Source: Shimia sp051201625 (GTDB lineage Bacteria > Pseudomonadota > Alphaproteobacteria > Rhodobacterales > Rhodobacteraceae). From it: a stretch of 64,000 bases of DNA. This document shows, piece by piece, positions 9,042 to 17,613 of the stretch. A model generated the notes under the pieces. That model made no database searches, was not told where the DNA came from, and worked only from the letters and a program-made list of their open reading frames with translations. Each line of letters starts with the position of its first letter. Within the stretch, counting starts at the first letter, position 1. A program made the translations under genes and the position numbers. The stretch lies in the NCBI RefSeq assembly GCF_051201625.1, contig NZ_CP179203.1, positions 992,001-1,056,000 of the forward strand. Reading direction: 5' to 3'.

Positions 9042-9826
9042 GTGGGCCTCCAGTCAGATATAGTTCTCAGAATTGTTTTGAGATGGTCACGCAGTTTGTC
9101 AGCGGGCTGCCTAACATAGCTCCAGGGCGCGCTTTCAAGCATGTAGGTCGATTGGGCTAGTTCCATTTGAATGGCGTGAAAACCGTTTGATGGCCGGCCG
9201 TAGTGGCGCGTCGTCCAGCCACCTTTGAATCGCCCATTGGTGACAAAGGAATAGCCATCTGCTTTCGCGCAAAGCATGGCGACTGCGTCTTTGATCTCGG
9301 GCGCACAGGTTGTGCCGAGATTATCACCAATGTTGAAGTCAGGCAGTGTACCATCAAATAAAAATGGAATTTGGCTGCGGATGGAGTGGCAGTCATAGAG
9401 TATGGCAAAGCCGTGTAGGGCGTGAACACGCTCCAGCTCGGCTTGAAGGGCTGCGTGATATGGCGCGTGATAGGCCACGCGACGACGCTCCACTTCTGCT
9501 GGGTCAGGTTCTTGGCCAAAGTAGTAGATGTCTTGCCCATCAAAATCTGTCAGGGGACAGAGGCCAGTAGTATTTTGGCCCGGATAGAGGCTTGCGCCGC
9601 TTGGGTCGCGGTTGACGTCGATGACGTAGCGGTGGATCGGGGTGCGCACCGTAGTGACATCATCGAGCAGCCCTGCGTAGAGCAGGTGAATATGCCAGTC
9701 CGTGTCAGCCATAGCGCAGCCTGTTTCGTTCAGGCGTCTTAGGCAATCGATGGGAATATCTGTTCCGGTGTGGGGCAAGCCAAGCACAACTGGACTATTA
9801 TTCTTGATAACCTCAATGTTGATCAT
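9038..9826 (-). CDS. hutG: N-formylglutamate deformylase
   Basis: A 262-residue zinc-type N-formylglutamate amidohydrolase that yields glutamate and formate. Motifs are GLPHTGTDIP near the start, ILYDCHSIRSQIPFLFDG (Asp-Cys-His-Ser core) and GRFKGGWTTRHYGRP. It is the terminal enzyme of the five-step pathway in which HutF supplies formylglutamate. It overlaps hutH upstream and hutU downstream by four bases each, indicating translational coupling. Confidence 0.95.
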   Translation of the reverse strand: MINIEVIKNNSPVVLGLPHTGTDIPIDCLRRLNETGCAMADTDWHIHLLYAGLLDDVTTVRTPIHRYVIDVNRDPSGASLYPGQNTTGLCPLTDFDGQDIYYFGQEPDPAEVERRRVAYHAPYHAALQAELERVHALHGFAILYDCHSIRSQIPFLFDGTLPDFNIGDNLGTTCAPEIKDAVAMLCAKADGYSFVTNGRFKGGWTTRHYGRPSNGFHAIQMELAQSTYMLESAPWSYVRQPADKLRDHLKTILRTISDWRPT

Positions 9827-11349
9827 AGCGTCAATTTCACCCCGCTTGCCGTAGCCAGTGCACCAGTGGTGGTAAGTCGGGTAGCAGCCTTAATATCATC
9901 GGCCATATAGCGGTCTTCCTCAAGCCGAGCGATGTCCACTCGGAAGCGCTCAGCAGCCTTTTGCAAAGCCTCGGAGGTGCGGAGTGGCGCGCGCTCTTCG
10001 ACACCCTGAACCGCACACATGGCTTCGACGGCCAAGATAACGGCGAGGTTTTCATTCATCCGGGTCAACCGACGGGCGCCATGAGCGGCCATGCTTACAT
10101 GATCCTCTTGATTGGCGGAGGTTGGTGTAGAATCAATACTACAGGGATGTGCGAGGTGCTTATTCTCGGACATGAGGGCGGCTGTGGTTACCTCAGCGAT
10201 CATGAAGCCAGAATTGATCCCGGGTTTAGGCGATAAAAATGCAGGTAGATCGAACGACAGAGTCGGATCGACCATCAATGCAACGCGGCGCTGCGCGATG
10301 GCGCCGATTTCAGAGATTGCCATTGCGATTTGGTCAACGGCAAATGCGACAGGTTCAGCGTGAAAATTCCCTCCGGAGACGATATCGTTCGTGTCCGTTA
10401 GGACAAGCGGGTTATCGGTGACTGCGTTTGCCTCGATCTCTAACGTCCGAGCCGCAAAGCGGATCAGATCAACTGCCGCGCCAGTTACTTGAGGTTGGCA
10501 GCGGATGCAGTAGGGGTCTTGGACGCGAGTATCGCCAAGACGGTGGCTTTCGCGGATTGCGCTGCCCTTCAAAAGCTTTGACATTGCATCTGCAACGTCG
10601 ATCTCGCCCTTATGTCCTCGTAGCGCGTGAATTTCGCTGCGAAGCGGTGCTGTAGATCCCATTATTGCGTCGGTTGTCAGCGCCGAGGTCACAAGACAGA
10701 CTTCTGTCAGGCGCCAACTAGTAAATACACTTGCTAATGCGCAGGCCGTTGAAAACTGTGTGCCATTGAGGAGCGCAAGCCCTTCCTTGGCTTTTAATGT
10801 AATCGGTTTAAGGCCTGCTTTTTTCAGCGCTTCGCCGCCACCCATGACCTGACCGTTAAATTTGGCCTCGCCTGCACCGATCATGACAGCGGCCATATGG
10901 GCTAGTGGAGCAAGATCGCCAGAAGCGCCAACCGATCCCTGAGTCGGAACGACGGGTAAGACACTTGCAGCAATCATGCCCTCCAGCAGCGAGCAGACGT
11001 CAAGTCGCACACCGGATGCGCCGCGCCCCAGGGAAAGAAGCTTGAGTGCCATCATCAAGCGAGTGGTTGCCGGCTCTAAGGCTTCACCAACACCGCAGCA
11101 ATGTGACAACACCAGATTGCGCTGTAGTTGTGCCGTATCCTCGGTTGGGATTTTAATTGATGCGAGTTTTCCAAAGCCGGTGTTGATTCCATATATTGCG
11201 ATTTCACCCTGCGCTGCTTTTGCTACGATTTTGGCTGAAGCTGCGATCGCAGGGTGCGCTTCGGCAGAGAGTTTTACGGGGCATATCTTGTGCCAGATGC
11301 GGGCGAGTGTTCCAAGGTCCGTTGATCCAGGCTTCAACTTAATGGTCAT
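9823..11349 (-). CDS. hutH: Histidine ammonia-lyase
   Basis: A 508-residue enzyme that deaminates L-histidine to trans-urocanate, the first step of the pathway. The Ala-Ser-Gly triplet that cyclises to the MIO cofactor is in GSVGASGDLAPLAHMA. GINTGFGKLA and RVQDPYCIRCQPQVTG are further family signatures. The start at 11349 overlaps the hutI stop as ATGA; a longer upstream frame reads through hutI and is not used. Length is normal for the family. Confidence 0.97.
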   Translation of the reverse strand: MTIKLKPGSTDLGTLARIWHKICPVKLSAEAHPAIAASAKIVAKAAQGEIAIYGINTGFGKLASIKIPTEDTAQLQRNLVLSHCCGVGEALEPATTRLMMALKLLSLGRGASGVRLDVCSLLEGMIAASVLPVVPTQGSVGASGDLAPLAHMAAVMIGAGEAKFNGQVMGGGEALKKAGLKPITLKAKEGLALLNGTQFSTACALASVFTSWRLTEVCLVTSALTTDAIMGSTAPLRSEIHALRGHKGEIDVADAMSKLLKGSAIRESHRLGDTRVQDPYCIRCQPQVTGAAVDLIRFAARTLEIEANAVTDNPLVLTDTNDIVSGGNFHAEPVAFAVDQIAMAISEIGAIAQRRVALMVDPTLSFDLPAFLSPKPGINSGFMIAEVTTAALMSENKHLAHPCSIDSTPTSANQEDHVSMAAHGARRLTRMNENLAVILAVEAMCAVQGVEERAPLRTSEALQKAAERFRVDIARLEEDRYMADDIKAATRLTTTGALATASGVKLTL

Positions 11350-12548
11350 ATGACCCCTCCAAAAATGCGTTTTTGCAGTCGATTGATCCCGATGCCGTAG
11401 GACAGTTCCGCCGGAACATTGACATCCCAAATCGCTAGATCGGCCCGTTGCCCTTCTGCAAGCGTGCCTCGGTCAGAAAGACCAAGGGCGCGTGCGGCGT
11501 TGCGGGTTATGCCGGCCAAGGCTTCGGAAGGTGTCATGCGAAATAGAGTGCACGCCATATTTGCTGCGAGCAAAATGGACCCAAGGGGCGATGACCCTGG
11601 GTTCCAGTCGGTTGCGACAGCCATTGGCACGCCATGTTTTCGAAACGTGTCGATCGGCGGCTTTTGCTTTTCATGAATGGCATAAAAAGCACCTGGCAGG
11701 ATCACGGCAATGCTGCCAGATTTAGCCAATGCCCGGACATCTGCTTCATTCGCGTACTCGAGGTGATCAGCAGACAAGGCGCCAAATTCTGCGGCAAGTG
11801 CGGTGCCGCCGCCATTGCTAAGTTGTTCTGCATGAAGTTTCATTGGAAGACCAAGCGCCTTTGCCGTCTCAAAAACGCGACGCATTTGATCTGCGTTAAA
11901 AGCGATGCCTTCACAAAATCCGTCCACTACATCAATCAAACCTTCGGCATGCGCCGCCTTCAGGGTCGGAATGCAGACCTCGTCTATGTAGTTGTCCGCG
12001 TTGGCGCCGGTGGGAACTGCGTGGGCGCCTAGAAAGCTGGTACACACATGAATCGGTCTAGCGCGTGCGATGGCGCGTGCGACCCGTAACATTTTAAGTT
12101 CGTTGTCATGATCCAACCCGTAGCCGGACTTGACCTCAATGGTGGCAACACCTTCTGCAATTAGTGTATCGACACGGCGCAACGCGGCAATCAGAAGATC
12201 AGCCTCTTGGGTCTCGTGAGTTGCTTTTACAGTTGAAGCGATGCCTCCTCCTGCACGTGCAATATCTTCATAACTCGCTCCTTCGAGGCGCATTTCAAAT
12301 TCTTGCGCTCTATTTCCCCCGTGAACGATATGTGTGTGGCAGTCAATTAAGGCAGGTGTCACCAGCCGTCCGCCACAGTCGTGTGTTGGAAGTTTTGTGA
12401 AACTATGGGGGCAGTCTTGCATACGCCCAACCCAGGATATTTGACCGGCTTCAATTGCCACGCCCGCGTCTTCTAGCAACCCGTATCCAGAGATATGATT
12501 GGTCATGGTAGCTGCCGTAAGGTGGGTGAGTAGAATTGGATCACTCAT
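11346..12548 (-). CDS. hutI: Imidazolonepropionase
   Basis: A 400-residue amidohydrolase-superfamily enzyme that opens imidazolonepropionate to N-formiminoglutamate. Metal-binding HxH is in DCHTHIVHGG, with later ligands in LHAEQ, SADHLEY and ATDWNPGSS. Start chosen at ATG 12548, preceded by AAGG at a suitable distance; the frame continues upstream only through a weak TTG at 12575. It is the first gene of the minus-strand operon and is divergent from hutF with about 70 bases between them. Confidence 0.95.
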   Translation of the reverse strand: MSDPILLTHLTAATMTNHISGYGLLEDAGVAIEAGQISWVGRMQDCPHSFTKLPTHDCGGRLVTPALIDCHTHIVHGGNRAQEFEMRLEGASYEDIARAGGGIASTVKATHETQEADLLIAALRRVDTLIAEGVATIEVKSGYGLDHDNELKMLRVARAIARARPIHVCTSFLGAHAVPTGANADNYIDEVCIPTLKAAHAEGLIDVVDGFCEGIAFNADQMRRVFETAKALGLPMKLHAEQLSNGGGTALAAEFGALSADHLEYANEADVRALAKSGSIAVILPGAFYAIHEKQKPPIDTFRKHGVPMAVATDWNPGSSPLGSILLAANMACTLFRMTPSEALAGITRNAARALGLSDRGTLAEGQRADLAIWDVNVPAELSYGIGINRLQKRIFGGVI

Positions 12549-12569
12549 TGAAAAACCTTGAATAAGAAC

Positions 12570-12604
12570 ACTCAATTAATCAATATGTAGGTACTTAATC
12601 GAGT
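12570..12604. promoter_or_regulatory. Inverted repeat in the hutI-hutF divergent promoter region
   Basis: ACTCAATTAA (12570-12579) and TTAATCGAGT (12595-12604) form an inverted repeat with nine of ten positions matching, 15 bases apart. It lies in the short divergent interval between hutI and hutF and the hutC-type repressor gene is in the cluster. A repressor-operator role is an inference; the sequence is not the textbook Pseudomonas HutC site. Confidence 0.4.
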
Positions 12605-12619
12605 CAAGGAATTCTTGCT

Positions 12620-13984
12620 TTGCAGAAAATCATTGCCAAATACGCTCTTACGCAGGGTGGTTGGAAAGCAAACGTTGAAATTAGCATTGAAAACGGGCGT
12701 ATCGCAGTCATTCGGCCGGTCTCTGCGAACGTTCTTCCGACGGTTGGGCTTGCTCTGCCAGCCCCTATGAATTTGCATAGCCACTCTTTCCAGCGCGCGA
12801 TGTCAGGGCTTACTGAGGGACGTGGGCCAGAGTCGTGCGACAGTTTTTGGACATGGCGAAGGCTGATGTACAGGTTTCTGGATCAGTTGACGCCCGACCA
12901 GATCCAAGCAATTGCCGCACAGGTGTTTCTGGAAATGTTAGAAGCGGGATATTCTAGTGTCACCGAATTCCATTACTTGCACCACGATGCAGGCGGTATA
13001 CCCTATGCTAAGTTGGGAGAACTTTCAGAGCGGATTGTGGCTGCTGCTAAGGACGTTGGCATCGGACTGACGTTATTGCCAGTTCTTTATCAATTTGGCG
13101 GACTCGACAAACGACCGTTGTCTGGAGGTCAGCAACGCTTTGGCAACAATCCCGACCAATTTTCTCGCTTGTTTGAGAGCGCCGCTGAGGCGGTAATGTC
13201 AGGGCCTGCAGACTTTGTTATCGGCGTTGCCCCGCATTCACTACGCGCCGTTGACCGGATAGGGCTCGAGCTGGCCATCTCGCTTGCTAAGGATGGGCCT
13301 ATTCACATGCATCTGGCGGAACAGGTGGCAGAGGTTGAAGAAGTTCAGGGTCTTCTTAAAGCACGGCCAGCTGAATGGTTGTTGGATAACTACGAAGTCG
13401 ATCTGCACTGGTGCTTGATCCACTGTACGCAGATGACTTTTAAAGAAACACAGGCTCTGGCATCATCCGGCGCGGTCGCAGGATTGTGTCCGATTACCGA
13501 GGCCAATTTGGGAGATGGTATTTTCAATGGTACACAGTACTTGAGCCTGGGTGGTCAACTTGGCGTCGGATCTGACTCCAATGTGCACATTACTTTGTTT
13601 GATGAGCTGAAGTCTCTCGAATACTCGCAACGCTTACGAGATAAAAGCCGTGCTGCTCTTGCCACTTCAGACCATTCGACCGGGCGTGTTCTTTTTGATG
13701 CGGCAGCCAAAGGTGGTGCGAAGGCAGGTGGGCGGGGCAGTGGCGTTTTGGCACAAGGAGAACTGGCTGATATTCTGGCAATCGACATCGAAAACGAGTG
13801 GGTCGCAAATCGATCTGGGGACATGGCTCTTGATACACTGGTATTTGGCGGTAACGGACAGCGCTGTATCAGCGATGTTTGGAGCGCTGGGCGCCATGTG
13901 GTCAAACAAGGCCGCCACGTTGGGCGTGAACAAATAACGCGTACCTTCATTGCCACGATGGCAGAACTGGAACAAGACCTGTGA
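12620..13984 (+). CDS. hutF: Formimidoylglutamate deiminase
   Basis: A 454-residue amidohydrolase-superfamily protein that converts N-formiminoglutamate to N-formylglutamate and ammonia, feeding HutG. The metal motif is in NLHSHSFQRAMSG near residue 52, followed by SVTEFHYLHHD, MHLAEQ, HCTQM and GSDSNV, all typical of HutF. Start is TTG at 12620 with AAGG upstream; no nearby ATG keeps the conserved N-terminus. The gene overlaps the following regulator by four bases (GTGA). Confidence 0.93.
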   Translation: MQKIIAKYALTQGGWKANVEISIENGRIAVIRPVSANVLPTVGLALPAPMNLHSHSFQRAMSGLTEGRGPESCDSFWTWRRLMYRFLDQLTPDQIQAIAAQVFLEMLEAGYSSVTEFHYLHHDAGGIPYAKLGELSERIVAAAKDVGIGLTLLPVLYQFGGLDKRPLSGGQQRFGNNPDQFSRLFESAAEAVMSGPADFVIGVAPHSLRAVDRIGLELAISLAKDGPIHMHLAEQVAEVEEVQGLLKARPAEWLLDNYEVDLHWCLIHCTQMTFKETQALASSGAVAGLCPITEANLGDGIFNGTQYLSLGGQLGVGSDSNVHITLFDELKSLEYSQRLRDKSRAALATSDHSTGRVLFDAAAKGGAKAGGRGSGVLAQGELADILAIDIENEWVANRSGDMALDTLVFGGNGQRCISDVWSAGRHVVKQGRHVGREQITRTFIATMAELEQDL

Positions 13985-14682
13985 CACACAATGAGCGCTT
14001 GTCTTGGAAAGAGGTCCGCGATCAAATCAAGTCAAGCATCCTTGATCGCACGTATTCGCCAGGGGATAAGCTGCCTCGTGATGCAGACATTGCGGATCGA
14101 CTAGGGTGCGCGCGCTCCACTGTACAGCGCGCCATGCGTGATCTATCAGATGCTGGACTGGTTGAGCGCAAACGCAAGGGTGGCACCCATGTGCGCTTGG
14201 ATCCTGTCACACGCGCAACTGTGGACATCCCAATAACGCGGCGTGAGGTGGAAAAGCGTGGAAGTGTTTATAGTTATCACCTGATCAAGCAAGAGTTTCT
14301 GAAAACTCCACGTGACGTTACTGGAAAATTGAAGTTACTAGAGCCGATTGAGATGATGCGTGTGCGGGCTTTGCATTTGGCTGATCATAAACCGCACATT
14401 TACGAAGATCGGTGGATATGCACGGACACAGTGCCTGAAATTCTTGGGGTCGATCTCACTCGAGAAAGTGCAAATGAATGGTTGGTCAGAAATAAGCCAT
14501 ATACGCGCTGCGATCTAAGGTTCTACGCAATTTCAACCACTGCAGAGATTGCTGATATTCTTGATATTGAAAAAAAAAGCGCGTTACTTGTGATAGAACG
14601 CACAACTTGGATCAGTACCGCGCCTATTACATTGGTAAAAGCATATACAGCGCCAGGATATGAACTTTTGACCTCGAACTAG
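13981..14682 (+). CDS. hutC: GntR-family (HutC subfamily) transcriptional regulator
   Basis: A 233-residue protein with an N-terminal GntR winged HTH (residues 8-75; YSPGDKLPRDADIADRLGCARSTVQRAMRDL) and a C-terminal UTRA ligand-binding domain (from about residue 95, with LLVIERTTWI near the end). HutC proteins repress histidine-use genes and are released by urocanate. The GTG start overlaps the hutF stop, so it is in the hutF operon. The ligand here is inferred from position and subfamily. Confidence 0.88.
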   Translation: MTHNERLSWKEVRDQIKSSILDRTYSPGDKLPRDADIADRLGCARSTVQRAMRDLSDAGLVERKRKGGTHVRLDPVTRATVDIPITRREVEKRGSVYSYHLIKQEFLKTPRDVTGKLKLLEPIEMMRVRALHLADHKPHIYEDRWICTDTVPEILGVDLTRESANEWLVRNKPYTRCDLRFYAISTTAEIADILDIEKKSALLVIERTTWISTAPITLVKAYTAPGYELLTSN

Positions 14683-14727
14683 AGAGCCTGTCGTCTTTTG
14701 ATAGAAACACCATCTTGGGATCGAAAC

Positions 14728-15213
14728 TTGAAACAGGCCACCTTAACCGCAGCATTTGTAACTGCGTTCAGTACTTCAGTGATCGCGCAAGACTTCAATA
14801 AGGGGTGGGATGCGTATGCGACAGGTTTTTACTTGGACGCAGCCAAGGAATGGAGACCGTTAGCGGAGCAGGGGCATGCTCGCGCCCAATTTTTTTTAGG
14901 CCTCATGTACGACAAAGGTCGAGGCGTCCCTAAAGATTATGTCGAAGCTGTCGTTTGGTATCGTAAAGCTTCTAAGCAAGGGTACTTCAAAGCTCAAACG
15001 AAGTTGGCCCTTAAGTACGATAGAGGTGAGGGGGTCCTTCAGGATAATATTATGGCGCACATGTGGTACAATATTGGGAACGCCAATGGAAGTGAACTTG
15101 GAGGTAAAAATAGAAATATCATAGCTCAGGGAATGTCACATCAGTCCATAGAAAAAGCTCAAGAAATGGCGAGAGAATGTACGCAAAGCAGTTACGAGAA
15201 GTGCGGGTACTGA
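14728..15213 (+). CDS. Secreted Sel1-repeat protein
   Basis: About 161 residues. From TTG 14728 the protein begins with a signal-peptide-like stretch (LKQATLTAAFVTAFSTSVIA, likely cut before QDF); an alternative TTG at 14698 adds ten residues. Two to three Sel1-like TPR units follow, with AEQGHARAQFFLGLMYDKGRG as the clearest, then a YDRGEGVLQDNIMAHMWYNIG unit. Sel1 repeats mediate protein contacts, usually in the envelope. It lies just after hutC on the same strand but has no evident link to histidine use. The partner is unknown. Confidence 0.75.
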   Translation: MKQATLTAAFVTAFSTSVIAQDFNKGWDAYATGFYLDAAKEWRPLAEQGHARAQFFLGLMYDKGRGVPKDYVEAVVWYRKASKQGYFKAQTKLALKYDRGEGVLQDNIMAHMWYNIGNANGSELGGKNRNIIAQGMSHQSIEKAQEMARECTQSSYEKCGY

Positions 15214-15225
15214 GGGTTATTTTAA

Positions 15226-15489
15226 CAAAAATCCCGCAGAGATCCGAGTAGTACAGGGACCTTGTTTTCTGCGAGCAGCAATCATTTTTGCAGAGTTAAT
15301 GGCGAATCCGATGTTCTTGTACACCGCGAACGTAAACAGCTTTGTTACAATCACACTCCGGATTTGGCAAAATTTTGGTCGACTAGCTTCGCTTCAAATG
15401 GCAACTGAGGTGAACGGATAAAGGCGCTGGACCCAGCCATAATTGCAATGATCTCAGAAATAAGCGTAGCCACCTTCGTTGATAATTAG
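15226..15489 (+). pseudogene. Possible decayed gene fragment with one in-frame UGA
   Basis: Translating from 15226 gives an uninterrupted 60-codon stretch containing VNGESDVLVHRERKQL and HTPDLAKFWSTSFAS, then TGA at 15406-15408, then 26 more codons in the same frame (ERIKALDPAIIAMISEISVA) to TAG at 15487-15489. Composition and residue pattern look like coding DNA, but there is no good start codon or ribosome binding site and I do not recognise the family. It is most simply a relic of a lost gene. Confidence 0.25.
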
Positions 15490-15850
15490 GTGGATAAACA
15501 ATTTCGTGATCATTGCAAAAATTTATTCATGATTGTCAGGGGAGAAAATTACCACAAATTTTTAATGAAATTGCGTACTCGCGGCCATCTATCGATTATG
15601 AAGTCAAGTTTGGATTTTTAAAGACTAAGCTTTTTGGGTAAGCAAAATTTTTGTTTAACGACAGGCCGCACTACTCATATTCAATCTGTCGCAGACCCTC
15701 TCTCACTGGTCGATTAAGTTTAATGGTTGTGCTAATTATGGAACCCGCTGCATCACTGAAAAACAAAAAATATTTATTCATATTTATTAAATAAAATCTA
15801 TAAGAAATACTCATATTTAGAAAAGTTAAGTATTTTTAATTTATTCCAAT

Positions 15851-15869
15851 AATAATGATAATTATCATC
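15851..15869. promoter_or_regulatory. Fur-like metal regulator box
   Basis: The 19 bases at 15851-15869 match the classical 19-bp Fur box at 16 positions, and ATGATAATTATCAT (15855-15868) is a perfect 14-bp palindrome. The box ends 25 bases before the ATG of the next gene, a good place for repression. In alphaproteobacteria Fur-family proteins often respond to manganese (Mur) and iron control is by Irr or RirA, so the regulator is uncertain. It could also be a chance palindrome in AT-rich DNA. Confidence 0.45.
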
Positions 15870-15894
15870 TAATTTTTGTGTCCAGGAGTGAAAA

Positions 15895-16178
15895 ATGCAC
15901 TTTGTAAGAATGAATTATATTGAATATTCATCAAAAGAAGTAGCTGACGAAATGGAGGCTAAATATGTTTCTGTTGCATCCGATGGATTTCCAGATGCAA
16001 AAGTTTTGGTGTTTCTAAGAACTGACGCGATGACTGCTACCCTTTGCTCTATTTATCCCGACAAAGCTACTTACGACCGAGCGACGGAGGAACGAAAAAA
16101 CGCATATTGTCTAATGCAGATAAGATTAAGAGTGTCAGTTCAGAGGAGCGTGAAGCAGCGTTGGCCTTGATCTGCTGA
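15895..16178 (+). CDS. Small protein behind a metal box; C-terminus appears frameshifted
   Basis: From ATG 15895 (AGGAG seven bases upstream) the frame runs 91 codons to TGA 16168-16170. The first 66 residues look like a small alpha/beta protein of the dimeric alpha-beta-barrel or antibiotic-biosynthesis-monooxygenase type (KVLVFLRTDAMTATLCSIYP). After a run of six A at 16095-16100 the zero frame becomes unnatural and Cys/Arg-rich. The +1 frame instead continues smoothly as KRILSNADKIKSVSSEERE and stops at 16178. One lost A in the run would explain this. Either a real frameshift mutation, a base-calling error, or slippage-dependent expression is possible. Function is unknown; the box upstream hints at metal control. 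Confidence 0.55.
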
Positions 16179-16320
16179 ATAAAAAAGTAATCATGAACGT
16201 TATGAATTTCTATCGATAATAAATCTTGACGTCACAACCTAAGTTGCCAATAAATCATCGCCTGGCTGAGTTTGAACTTCGCCGCCCTGTTTTCATGTTT
16301 AAAGAAAAGGCCTTACGAAA

Positions 16321-16689
16321 ATGCTGAATAAAGTAGCGTACGGTGCATTAGTCGCTGTATTTGGGATGTTAATTGCAAGTGAACCAACAAGAGCTGGAAG
16401 TCTTGATGGAAAATATCGTCCAGTTGGAGAAGAGTATTCAGGCTGGGATTGCAAAAATATCGGCAGTGACGGTGGAGCTCTCGCTATTGAGGGCAATGTA
16501 ATTTTTGGGGTGGAAAGTGCATGCACGCTCAATAACCCGGTAAACGTTAATGGAATGAATGCTGTTCTTTACGACGCACAGTGCGCGGGTGAGGGCTATG
16601 AATGGTCTGAGCGGGTCATGTTGATGGAGACGGATCGAGGTGTCTACAACATAACTGATAAGTTTGTAGCTGAATGGCAAAGGTGCTGA
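16321..16689 (+). CDS. Small secreted protein with four cysteines, unknown function
   Basis: A 122-residue protein with a clear signal peptide (MLNKVAYGALVAVFGMLIAS, cleavage likely after TRAG). The mature part has four cysteines (GWDCKN, ESACTL, DAQCAG and the C-terminal QRC), which could form two disulfides in the periplasm. Small periplasmic proteins of this kind are common in Rhodobacterales. I do not recognise a named family. It is followed by the ABC operon after about 270 bases and has its own leader region. Confidence 0.6.
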   Translation: MLNKVAYGALVAVFGMLIASEPTRAGSLDGKYRPVGEEYSGWDCKNIGSDGGALAIEGNVIFGVESACTLNNPVNVNGMNAVLYDAQCAGEGYEWSERVMLMETDRGVYNITDKFVAEWQRC

Positions 16690-16956
16690 TTTAAGCGTTG
16701 AAAATGATCTCATTACTCTGTGCCGCGTAATAATGTTACAAATTTCGCAGCGCTGCATCTAGTCAATGCATTTTTTTGCCGGTCGCGCTCGGTGGGTGGA
16801 GGCACTTGTAACTGAGATTGGCTGGAAAAAGTAGGATTTGTGGATAGGAGGCTGCGGTATTTCCGCATGGACTTGATGAAAATAGGGACGTCAGGCGAAA
16901 AACTCCATCCCGCGTGACACTTGACGGCTAACTTGGCTGGGGGAAACACAAACAGA

Positions 16957-17613
16957 ATGCTGTTGGAGGTCAGAAATCTGACGAAGTCGTTTGCGGACAG
17001 TAGCGGGCTGGTAACAGTACTTCGAGGAGTTGATCTCGAATTGGATGCAGGTGAGACGCTCGCGATGACTGGTGAGTCAGGTTCAGGCAAAAGTACTTTG
17101 CTCCATCTAATTGGTGGGCTGGATGATGCGGATGGCGGATCAATCGTTTTGGGCGGGCAGGAGGTGACCTCATTGAACGATCGGAGTCGTGCTGCGTTGC
17201 GTCGCGAGACAGTCGGGGTCGTGTTCCAGCAGTACAACTTGATCCCATCTTTGACTGTCGCAGCTAATATAGCGTTCCAAGCGCGCTTGACTGGCCGGTA
17301 TGCTCCAGATCGCACTCGGCACCTCATTGATGCACTCGGGCTTGAGGAACAGTTGGACAAGTACCCAGAGCAGCTGTCAGGCGGGCAACAACAACGGGTT
17401 GCAATAGGGCGGACACTAGCGGCTCGGCCGCGTTTGGTTCTAGCGGATGAGCCGACGGGAAATCTTGACGAAACCACCGCCTCCGCTGTTATGAACCAGA
17501 TGATTGCTCTTGTGCAGGAGACTGGCGCCGCTTTGATAATGGCCACGCACTCATTGGCCCTTGCGGGGCAATTACAGAAACGATTACACCTGACGCAAGG
17601 TCAGTTGTCATGA
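16957..17613 (+). CDS. ABC transporter ATP-binding protein, LolD/MacB type
   Basis: A 218-residue ATPase from ATG 16957 (a TTG at 16921 would add 12 residues). Walker A GESGSGKST, Q-loop VVFQQYNLIPSLTV, signature LSGGQQQR and Walker B LVLADEPTGNLDE are intact. The length and NLIPSLTV loop are typical of the LolD/FtsE/MacB class that drives FtsX-type permeases without transporting solute through a channel. It overlaps the permease gene by four bases (ATGA). Confidence 0.92.
   Translation: MLLEVRNLTKSFADSSGLVTVLRGVDLELDAGETLAMTGESGSGKSTLLHLIGGLDDADGGSIVLGGQEVTSLNDRSRAALRRETVGVVFQQYNLIPSLTVAANIAFQARLTGRYAPDRTRHLIDALGLEEQLDKYPEQLSGGQQQRVAIGRTLAARPRLVLADEPTGNLDETTASAVMNQMIALVQETGAALIMATHSLALAGQLQKRLHLTQGQLS

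Larger units (their letters stand above)
15214..15894. other. AT-rich gap with a possible gene relic and a metal-regulator-like box
   Basis: About 680 bases. The frame from 15226 to 15489 on the plus strand looks protein-like but is broken by one TGA at 15406 and has no good start (separate entry). The 3' part from 15740 is very AT-rich and ends in a palindromic box (15851-15869) that precedes the next gene. No RNA gene recognised. Confidence 0.4.

Noticed and set aside
16713..17546. A 277-codon minus-strand frame antisense to the ABC ATPase
   Set aside because: It is Ser/Arg/Pro-rich with no family motif, while the plus strand holds intact Walker A, signature and Walker B.
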